Shown here one piece after another: positions 31,601-39,164 of a stretch of 64,000 nt of DNA (position 1 is its first letter; each line of letters starts with the position of its first letter). A model generated the notes under the pieces. It worked only from the letters and a program-made list of their open reading frames with translations, did not search any database and was not told the DNA's origin. The DNA is from Nematostella vectensis (Eukaryota > Cnidaria > Anthozoa > Actiniaria > Edwardsiidae): NCBI RefSeq assembly GCF_932526225.1, contig NC_064035.1:5145501-5209500 (forward strand), read 5' to 3'. The translations under genes were made by a program, and so were the position numbers.

Positions 31601-34600
31601 TAAAATTATGGTACCCTGCAATTATTGCAGTTCATGTTCAGACTTACACTCAATGTTCTAAGAAAAGGGTGTATTGTCGTGTAGCTTTCAAGAAGTGGTT
31701 TTCTCATTGCCTTCCGAGTGTGGGTACTCCCCTGGGGAAAAGCCAATGGACCTGAATGAGCTGCAACTGAAGGTGGCAATCCATCCAACTGAAAACAAGC
31801 CCATGATTGCCATGGCTGCCATCAAGTACAGCGACATCAAAATAGCTGTGAGTTTTTACATGTTACATACATATTACAGCGACATCAAAATAGCTGTGAG
31901 TTCCTACATGTTACAGCGACATCAAAATAGCTGTGAGTTACTACATGCTACAGCGACATCAAACTAGCTGTGATTATAATACCTTTGTGGATTGTTTCCT
32001 GTCTTAAGTTGTGTATAACCTTTTGTGGAGTGTTACCTGTGCAAAGTTGTGTATTACCTTTTGTGGGTTGTTTCTTGTGTTAAGTATTACCTTCATTGTA
32101 CTGTATTGTTGCCTGTGTAAAAGTTTGGCATATGACCTTTTATCAGGATGAGTTTGAAGGAAAGTGGTCTCACACCAAGTACTCACAGCTCATCCAGCAG
32201 TTCCCGGTGATATCTGCTGTGTCTGATAGAGACATGTCGTTTGGCACCACATGTGGACATATTCCCATCGTCTGCTTCATGGTAAGTTTCCCAATCTGTG
32301 CTATTAAACCCATATTGTTTGACTAACTACAAATTTTGGTCATGCATTGATCACTGGCTTTTAATGCCCAAAGAGAAGATACACATTGGGTTGGTTTCTA
32401 AGAGAGTGGCCTGAGGTTATCAGCGTGGGATTTTTCTAGAGAGGGTTTTAATCTCATCTCCCTTGGATAGAAACAGTGGTTTTAGCGTCTCCAATATGGA
32501 ACATTAACCTGCATGACCTGGGGACGCAATCAAACCTCCTTGACTATCATACTCGTCTTACCATCCTCATCTTACCTCATTGGCATTTCGTATATTTCAA
32601 ACAAGGGATTGCAACACGAAAAAAAAAGACAAAACGTGACTCTTCTTATATCTTTTCTTTTCATACATCCCCTAGATCATCCCTGGTTAACCATCATCTC
32701 GGAAACCAAGGGCTCGAGGTCAGCGTATTGAGTTGTGAGAATGAGGCAGAACAAGGCGGTGGGGGAGTCTTCTTTCTCTCCTCTACCGCCCCCTCCCGTT
32801 GGGCCGCCATGTCCTGCCTTGTTCCCGCTCCTCGGAACGCTGACCTGGACGCCCCATGTTTAACAGTCTATTCATCTTTAGTGATGGTAGTTAGTGGAAT
32901 GTTCAACTAAGTAAGTTACACGTCAGGGCTGTAGCAGGGAGTAGGGCACTGGGGGCACGTGCCCCCCCCCCCCCCCCCCGAATATTTCAAAAATCATAAG
33001 AAACTGACCAATAGGGATGGGGCTGTACCCCCAAATATTTTCTTAGTGTCTCTCTGTGCCCCCCCCCCCCCCCCATATTTCAAGGCCTGTAACGGCACTG
33101 TACATTAGATACCTGTGCTATATTTAAAACATTAAACTTTTTTTGTTTCATATCATGCTACCCTCTTCAGTCAAAAGTTGCACGGTGAGTGTTAACGTCT
33201 GTTTGCCTTGAGAACGTTAGATTTCTCATGAGTCATAACCAGTATGCACTCTATTTTTTTTTCCAGACCAAAAACGTTAACTAAGGCAGCAGGGACGCCC
33301 ACCTTTACAGAGTACGTGAAAAGTGTCTTTTCTAATGTTTCTAACGATGTTTTACTGGTGATCCACATGCTACTGGTATATATACTGTATGACTCCACAT
33401 TTCCAAAGCTCTGCAAAAATTAGCATCTGCCAATAAAGGTTGCCTCTTAAATTGTGATCTATTTTATAATAACTAGAAATTCCTCGGGCAACTATTTGGT
33501 TTTGCCTGAGAACTATAATCTCTATACACCTTGGAAAACACTTTATACACAAAGACTTTTAGTGACTTTTCAAAAGAAGTTCGCCAGACTTTGCTGCTAT
33601 CACTTGCAGGCTCATCGAGGCTGAAGTAGATGAACGAATCAGGTGAGACTCGTATTTCAAAGTTTACATCTTGTTACCTTAACATGCATATTAACACTTG
33701 TATAACGTTTCTGCCTTAGGGCACACGAGGCCGAACAGGAGGCTGCAAAGGCTAGGGTGAGCACAAAGTAACATTTTGATTACTATTTGTAAGAGCGGGC
33801 TGTATTTGCAGCGGTGACACACACTCGTGACAAGAAAAGGCGGGAGAGGCGTAGACCGTTACTTAGAAAATATTGTTATTGCACAGAGTATCTGTTTTGT
33901 AACTATATCACAATAAAATAGTTACCCTGAATAACTAAATGTAGAATCATAAGATGAGAACGTTACTAGGCAGTCATTCGCATGGGAAAGCAAACATGGA
34001 TCTTTTTTTACTTTCAGATCCCTCAACCAATTTACACCGAGGAGGAAATGCAGTCGATCAAAGAGAACCATGCACAGGAGATGCAAGTGAACCAGGAAGA
34101 ATACGAGTACGTTATGTTTTCCTTCTCCTGACCCGTGCCGCCTTCTTGCCTTTCTCTGATTTCATCAGTAACACATGACTTATGAGGCTTGATTGATTTT
34201 GTAGAATACGCCTGAACGAAATCATTAAGGGACTGGATGCTTATAGTGTGGAGGACCAAGGCGTCAAGGAATTCATACATGGTTCGTAATGGGACTGATG
34301 ACACAATGACAAGTTAAAACTGCTTTTATGTTACAGTGTTTCAGTATTCTAGCCTGTAGTGCGCTTTTTTGCTAGCAAGCACCAAAAAGCTGTATAAGGA
34401 TACTATACAAATATTTTGTTAATATGAGTAAAATATAGCTATTTTTGTATCTGGAACGATAAGTGTTAACGGATAAGTTATGTACCACAGTGTGAAATAT
34501 TTTGAGATACTCATAACTGATAATAATGTTTTTTAATGGTTGTAAGGAATAGCTATTCAATATAAAACTTTTTATTTTGCAGCCGCAACATCACCTCTCT

Positions 34601-37600
34601 TGATGCACTCGCCTTCGCCTGTACCATCACAGCACTTCGAACGCTCCCACTCGCCAAAACCACCAGCCGAACCAAACAGGTATTACTGCCCTCCAGACGC
34701 AAGGGTATAGCCAAAACACACAGCTCCGTTGCTTGTTGCGTACTTTTTTGTTCATGACACGCTGTGACGTCATCTGTGCATCTGTCAGAGGACAGGCGCA
34801 CAAGAAATGAGATCTATTTGTTTTATACAATTGAAATGTTTTTTTTTATGTGATAATGTAGTTTTTGGAAGCGCGCGCATGCTAACGCCAAGCGTACACG
34901 TGTGTTCTCTAAAAACACATTGACCCTTGACCAATCAGATCGCGCGATTTACGAGTAGAGTTGTATAATTTGGATTGACCGATTTTTCTTTTCGAAAGCA
35001 ACTTTTAGGTAGCAAAATTTTCAAGGCATAGCGTTCTTGCAAGCTATTTCCATTAATGTCAGTTCCCATACTATTTTTAGGTCATTATCAAAGAAAGTGC
35101 GACCTAAGGCATCTGCCTTGCCAGCCTGGGGCAAAGACCTTCCAGAGGATGTGAGTAAACTCGCGTGCACCCTCTATCAACTATGTGTGAACTTGTTCAC
35201 CAGATAGTGTTTTTTGTTCGTGTTGTTGATCACGTTGATGTTATTCAGTTTCTAGTCCGTCTAAACATGTTCAATGAGAACAGTGAGAGATATCGACAAG
35301 AACTGGAGGACAAGACCAAACGAGCGGTGAGTGATCTACTAAGATGTTATGGGTTTCCTGACGTAGCCTCGGCTTAATGATTATAGCATGCACCGAGTTT
35401 GCCAGTTATTTGACATCGGGCATACGAGATGAGAACACTACTTTAACAACAACAACGACGACGACGATGTTGACACTGTTAGTCAACAATAACAGTAATA
35501 TCAGCATCAACTTAATAAAATTTGCTCCCATTTTTGCGTACGTCGGTCCCCTAATAGATGCGTGACTGTTGTTTATGACACGCTGTGGCGTCTTATGTGT
35601 ATTTATTAGAAGACAGACGCAACAAAAATATAGATCTATTTGTTTTTTACAACAAGTGTCGTTGTATAAACCAATATGTCTCTATTATAATTAACAGAAC
35701 ACCTTGTTTGCGGTTTTCACAGATTCAACAGAGGTACGAGTTACAGATGGCTGTTCATAACAGGCTTGATAGAACCGTAGAGGAGCACAGTCCGGGCGAA
35801 GGTAGGCTTGTTAGAATCAGGCGAAGGTAGGCTTGGTAGAACTAGGCGAAGGTAGGCTTGGAAGAACCATGCAAAGGTAGGCTTGGTAGAACCAGGCGAA
35901 GGTAGGCTTGGTAGAACCTGGCGAAGATAGGCTTGGTAGAACTAGGCGAAGGAAGGCTTGGTAGAACCAGGCGAAGGTAGGCTTGGTAGAACCAGGCGAA
36001 GGTAGGCTTGGTAGAACCAGGCGAAGGTAGGCTTGATAGAACCAGGCGAAGGTAGGCTTGGTAGAACCAGGCGAAGGTAGGCTTGGTAGAACCAGGCGAA
36101 GGTAGGCTTGGTAGAACCGGGCGAAGGTAGGCTTGGTAGAACCTGGCGAAGATAGGCTTGGTAGAACTGGGCTAAGGAAGGCTTGGTAGAACCAGGCGAA
36201 GGTAGGCTTGGTAGAACCATGCGAAGGAAGGCTTGGTAGAACTAGGCGAAGGTAGGCTTTGTAGAACTGGGCTAAGGTAGGCTTGGTAGAACCAGGCGAA
36301 GGTAGGCTTGGTAGAACCAGGCGAAGATAGGCTTGGTAGAACCAGGCGAAGGTAGGCTTGGTAGAACCATGCGAAGGTAGGCTTGGTAGAACCATGCGAA
36401 GGTAGGCTTGGTAGAACCATGCGAAGGTAGGCTTGGTAGAACCATGCGAAGGTAGGCTTGGTAGAACCATGCGAAGGTAGGCTTGGTAGAACCAGGCGAA
36501 GGTAGGCTTGGTAGAACCAGGCGAAGGTAGGCTTGGTAGAACCATGCGAAGGTAGGCTTGGTAGAACCTGACGAAGGTAGGCTTGGTAGAACCATGCGAA
36601 GGTAGGCTTGGTAGAACCGGGCGAAGGTAGGCTTGGTAGAACCATGCGAAGGTAGGCTTGGTAGAACCATGCGAAGGTAGGCTTGAAGGTGGGCCTGTAC
36701 CTCTATGTATCATTTCTCTAATTTGGTAATCTTAGAAGTATGTCTCCCCGCCGTCTTTATGCCTGGTCGCAGCGGAGTGGTTTACTCGCCCAAGGCCCAC
36801 TTGTACTTTCATCCCACAGGTATACCATGCATTTATTTGGACTTATTATAATATGTTGTATATAGGTCTGTTGAAAGGTGTCCTTTTAGAGGGCATAATA
36901 TAATAACTAACAACAGTTCAATGCGCGTTTAGGGAAATCTTCTTGATATTCTTTGTTGATAACCACTCTGTTTCTAGGCTCGTGTGAGGGTCGCCTTACG
37001 CAGCCACCATCCATGTTCAAACTTCCGCACCTGAGTCAAGCTAACGTATCCTTACGATAACAATGATAATGATGATGATGATGATAATGATGATGATAAG
37101 CATATTTAAGCTAGCGTATCCTTGCGAAAACAATGAGAATAAGAATGATGATAATGATGATGATAAGCATATTTAAGCTAGCGTATCCTTGCGGTAACAA
37201 TGAAAATGAAAATGACCATAATGATTATAAAGATAATAGTATCCTTGCGATAAACAATAACAAAGAAAATAAGAATGATGATCATGATGATGATGATCAT
37301 GATGATGATGATGATCATGACAATGATGATGATGATGAAAATGAGAATGATGATCATGATGGCAATAATGAAAATGAGAATGATGATCATGATGATGATG
37401 ATAATGATGATGATGATCATGATGACGATAAGCACACTTTTCAACAGAATGTGCACCCAACACACTGCTAATTTTGCGATATTTTCTGAAGTTTGAGACT
37501 TGTTTTCGGATGATTAGTTTGTCCACCAATAATTTGTCCAATATCGAAAGATAATAAAAAAAGTGTGGCTGACAAAAGCTCTTTAAGGGTTTTAATTCTA

Positions 37601-37650
37601 TACATTTTCTTTATTATTCATATATTTGGCAGTTTGTCAAGAAGAGATGA
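19692..37650 (+). CDS. unrecognised acidic, coiled-coil-like protein, 29-30 exons
   Basis: I do not recognise the family. Exons with consistent phase: 19692-19793, 23201-23326, 23425-23486, 23682-23795, 23968-24022, 24201-24263, 24393-24460, 24537-24708, 25823-25971, 28152-28183, 29672-29856, 29973-30133, 30329-30369, 30742-30946, 31685-31847, 32147-32281, 33171-33184, 33267-33311, 33610-33642, 33720-33756, 34018-34106, 34205-34281, 34583-34679, 35081-35150, 35249-35326, 35723-35801, 36736-36819, 36978-37045, 37633-37650; about 873 aa. Visible: charged helical N-terminal third (NWERLFSRMM, RWKFLIESFKKKMK), acidic EEENLSDFDEH and SDEEDEEEE, basic/proline linkers, a globular centre (DLNELQLKVAIHPTENKP, FEGKWSHTKYSQLIQQFPVI, FGTTCGHIPIVCFM), helical EAEVDERIR and NENSERYRQELEDK, and SPSPVP. 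Start is the first ATG in frame and is uncertain, as is the last junction: without splicing at 37046 the frame stops at 37058-37060. Confidence 0.75.
19990..20133. repeat. 23-nt minisatellite, left part
   Basis: About six copies of TTGATTCTGTGTGATGTTGA plus GAC. The same unit resumes at 22902-23164 after a non-LTR retrotransposon, so both parts were one array split by the insertion. Confidence 0.85.
20146..22901 (+). mobile_element. 5'-truncated non-LTR retrotransposon (jockey/CR1-like)
   Basis: One long reading frame ends at 22700. It enters inside an apurinic-type endonuclease domain (YIGAFYNPD, YLGGDFNLGGDICWE), followed by a reverse transcriptase with NNYRPVSLTSVTCKILE, HGFRKRRNCETQLI, DFSKAFDRVPH, GVPQGTVLGPLLFLLFVNDL and the catalytic LFADDCLLY. 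The frame is open through all of these, so this is a young or recently active copy, but it lacks the start of the endonuclease domain and any ORF1. The 3' end has a short (GTAGAA)n-like tail at 22890-22903. It sits between two halves of a 23-nt minisatellite. The clade is inferred from motif style. Confidence 0.9.
22902..23164. repeat. 23-nt minisatellite, right part
   Basis: About eleven copies of the unit seen at 19990-20133. It ends about 36 nt before the acceptor of the exon at 23201, so here an array lies near a 3' splice site. Confidence 0.85.
24802..25681. mobile_element. 880-bp DNA element with about 86-bp terminal inverted repeats
   Basis: Left arm begins TACCCTGGGTACCAGAGGCT; the right arm in complement begins TACCCTGGGTACCGGAGGCT. 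The arms stay about 90% alike for some 86 nt (shared AACAATTTGAGT, AGAGCCTCTGGTGCAAC, GATAGCCAGC). An internal open frame at 24911-25234 resembles no transposase I know. A 79-bp relative with the same termini is at 56545-56623. It lies within an intron of the 29-exon gene. Confidence 0.75.
25950..26474. repeat. 35-38-nt minisatellite seeded on an exon end and donor, left part
   Basis: First units grade from the coding end of the exon 25823-25971 (CCTCAGCCTCCTGG then GTGAGTCC) through CAGCCTCTAAGGTGAGCACC at 26038-26057 into the regular unit CCATCAGCCTCCCACTAGAG plus CACCCTATGAATAATGAG. The array is split by a retrotransposon fragment and resumes at 27784. Confidence 0.85.
26475..27783 (+). 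mobile_element. degenerate non-LTR retrotransposon fragment
   Basis: 5'-truncated reverse-transcriptase relic: starts ISIIPVVAKEFE, then loses part of the palm (jumps from NNNILSKCQS to LLSKLDAYGF), then LGPLLFLIYINDLP, a decayed catalytic box (MYSDDTH) and the downstream GVLIDKNLSWGEHI region. Stops interrupt it near 26678, 27098 and 27250; the last open part runs to 27681. Tail (ACT)n at 27773-27785. It is inserted in a minisatellite. It is a different subfamily from the copy at 20146. Confidence 0.88.
27784..28085. repeat. 35-38-nt minisatellite, right part
   Basis: Continuation of the 25950-26474 array (AATGAGCC, CCTCCCACTAGAGCACCCTA) beyond the inserted retrotransposon fragment; about eight units. 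Confidence 0.85.
28680..28900. repeat. (AAT)n, hairpin motif and (AACT)n stretch
   Basis: An (AATAAT)n run at about 28681-28702 is followed by ATAGCGCCAC... GTGGCGCT, a short inverted motif like those in 3' tails of invertebrate retroelements, then (AACT)n-like sequence at about 28810-28890. No gene is seen between 28190 and 29670. Confidence 0.6.
30969..31544. mobile_element. 576-bp hAT-like MITE with perfect 21-bp ends
   Basis: Starts CAGGGCTTCTGGAATTACGC and ends GCGTAATTCCAGAAGCCCTG; the inverted ends match perfectly. It is flanked by TCTGTG on both sides (30963-30968 and 31545-31550), a 6-bp target duplication. The interior repeats GCGTAATTT many times. CAGGG ends fit hAT elements; a 6-bp duplication is shorter than the usual 8. 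No transposase. In an intron of the 29-exon gene. Confidence 0.82.
31818..31975 (+). repeat. four copies of an exon end plus splice donor
   Basis: The exon ending SDIKIA at 31847 (ACAGCGACATCAAAATAGCT then GTGAGT) is followed by three more copies of that junction: 31877-31901 (48 nt on), about 31914-31940, and 31951-31974, the last with its donor decayed to GTGATT. Spacers are TTCCTACATGT-type. The copies also bring TTACAG just before CGACATC, an acceptor-like sequence. Confidence 0.9.
32711..32855. mobile_element. inverted-repeat element, about 145 bp
   Basis: Arms of about 50 nt are inverted relative to each other: GGCTCGAGGTCAGCGT on the left and ACGCTGACCTGGACGCC on the right, then AGGCAGAACAAGGCGGTGG matching a complement with AAGGCAGGACATGGCGG. 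MITE-like; no target duplication identified. Confidence 0.45.
32926..33097. mobile_element. dispersed repeat copy, reverse orientation
   Basis: CAGGGCTGTAGCAGGGAGTA to ATATTTCAAGGCCTGTA is the reverse complement of the outer element at 17523-18061 without its insertion. It contains two homopolymer C tracts of about 14-18 nt. In an intron of the 29-exon gene. Confidence 0.7.
35760..36688 (+). repeat. 25-nt minisatellite built from an exon end and donor
   Basis: About 35 copies of AGGCTTGGTAGAACCAGGCG plus AAGGT. The parent is visible in the coding exon 35723-35801: AGGCTTGATAGAACC, a 17-nt stretch, then GGGCGAAG and the donor GTAGGC. The unit is this sequence with the 17 nt removed, so every unit carries GAAG/GTAGGC, a copy of the real donor. 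Open frames here on the minus strand (up to 298 aa) are by-products. Confidence 0.92.
37040..37436. repeat. GTATCCTT-donor repeats and (GAT)n microsatellite
   Basis: The exon end CAAGCTAAC/GTATCCTTACG at 37038-37056 recurs as AGCTAGCGTATCCTTGCG near 37110 and 37178 and as AGTATCCTTGCG near 37238, separated by GATGATAAT runs; a longer (GATGATCAT)n tract follows to 37436. GTATCCTT matches the U12-type 5' splice-site consensus. Confidence 0.75.
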
Positions 37651-37923
37651 CATTACGAATCACGGATTGTCATACCAAAAGAAATATTTGCATTGCAAAG
37701 TAAGAAGTTAATTCTAATTAACGTGTTAGAATTCTATTCCTTGACCTGGTTAAAGCAAGTTGCTATGCTGAATTTACTGGACGCACGCGAACAGTACTTG
37801 ACTTCCGGTCAACGCGAGTACGCACAAACTTTGCATCCTGTGCCACAGACAGCCCCTCCCCCTCCTACTGCACTGGACAATAGAATAACGCCACCCTACC
37901 CCGGACGGTCAGTCACCAGATAG
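37633..37923 (+). other. possible extra 3' exons of the 29-exon gene
   Basis: In a different phase from the FVKKR ending, 37633-37699 reads LSRRDDITNHGLSYQKKYLH then CK and ends at GTAAGA; a second open stretch, about 37755-37923, reads MLNLLDAREQYLTSGQREYA and ends PPYPGRSVTR with a stop. Both look protein-like and would join in phase, but I cannot find a donor of the needed phase upstream. Confidence 0.35.
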
Positions 37924-38007
37924 GATCTGCGCTACCTATAGCAAGCGAGGATGAATATCCAAGAAGATGAAAGGGCAACTTTCACTAGGATATCACCTGA
38001 CTTTTGA

Positions 38008-38154
38008 GTGGCAAACTCGCGGCAAAATAAACCCAGACGTGGCTGTTACGTCACGCCAGAGAGCGACGAACAAATAATATCTTTCAATAGAAATAAGTCG
38101 CTTTGTTGTTATTTACCGCCAAAAGCCAGAGAGTGCGCGAGTTTACCACCCAAA
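38008..38154. mobile_element. short inverted-repeat element
   Basis: TGGCAAACTCGCG near 38010 and CGCGAGTTTACCA near 38140 are inverted with one mismatch; flanking sequence also pairs loosely. About 140 bp, non-coding, lying between genes. Confidence 0.4.
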
Positions 38155-38998
38155 AAGTGACGTATTTCATTCGCTGTACTAGTGCTATCAAAGCTATTTC
38201 CGTATGTGAAAATGCTTGACTTGTAAATATCGAAATACCAATCAATTTTTTCTTTACATTTATACCGTAATATTGACCGTCCAAAATTAAGCCAAACAAA
38301 GCCAGTTTTGTAAATAAAAATATTTTTATTATCCATAAAAATAACCCTTTCTAAAAAAGTGACCTTTGTCTCTATTCATCTCGTCACTGATAGCATTTCC
38401 TTGTAGGCTCAATTGTTTTCAGTTGTAAATCTGCATTCTTGAAGTTCATTTGACAACATCACAGTACGCCCCCAAAACAATGTTGGTTGTATTGATCAGA
38501 GTGACTTCAGACTCGGAACAAATGCAATGGCTATCCCCTGTAATAGTGCGACAGTAGACAAGACCACACGAATAGTGCAAAGCTACAGGAGAGGCCAGCG
38601 ATCGGAGTATACCATCCTGCGATAGACAGTACACATAAATAAAACAGCCACTAAGATTTTATTTCTAGTGTCATAGGACTATAAGGTAGAACAATAGTAA
38701 CCTCTTTATTACTAAGAATTATTAAAATCGAAGGTATGTGAGTGGATTTAGAGTAGTTTTCACAATCCCGTGCAACAAAATGTAATAGTCAAAGTGTAAT
38801 AGTCAAGCCAAAACAAAAGAGAACAAATACATTACAGTGTATTTGTACTAAATAAACTAAATAGTATTTCACTCTATACTAAAAAAAAAATATAGACTAC
38901 TTGTTCTCGTTTTCTATTGGTCAACTCGGCACGTTGAGCTACTCGTTGAGTATCTATTGACTCATAGAAAACTCGAACTCATATTCTAATTAAATATA
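38155..38998. other. intergenic, no supported gene
   Basis: AT-rich. A minus-strand open frame at 38446-38634 has no clear splice context. Nothing else is supported. Confidence 0.4.
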
Positions 38999-38999
38999 A

Positions 39000-39082
39000 A
39001 ATCACTTGAATCACTGAAATAATATTTTCGACGTTTCGGCAATGCTGCCTTCATTAGTGATAATTCAGTGATTCAAGTAATT
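39000..39082 (-). ncRNA. degenerate hammerhead-ribozyme-like motif
   Basis: Minus strand: stem I arms AATCACTTGAATCACTGAA (39000-39018) and its complement at 39064-39082 pair at 18 of 19 positions; core CTAATGA (39057-39051); stem II GGCA-GCAT-TGCC (39049-39038); GAAAC (39037-39033), then GTC with the expected cleavage after C at 39030. The consensus core is CUGAUGA...GAAAC; here the invariant G5 is A, so it should be inactive. Such motifs are known in Penelope-like and other invertebrate retroelements. No such element is seen beside it. Confidence 0.5.
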
Positions 39083-39164
39083 TTTTATCGCATAAGACAA
39101 TAACTACACAGGACCAAAATCCATACTATAATATATTACTACAAATTAGCCTATAGGTGACGTA

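Noticed and set aside
32476-32910. 144-residue plus-strand frame
   Set aside because: Spans an inverted-repeat element and intron sequence; no phase-compatible splice sites.
35817-36713. 298-residue minus-strand open frame rich in KPTFAWFYQAYLR-type repeats
   Set aside because: Translation of the 25-nt minisatellite; intronic, opposite to the host gene, with no start or splice context.
37133-37541. Asp/His/Met-rich open frames on both strands
   Set aside because: (GATGAT)n microsatellite read in several frames.
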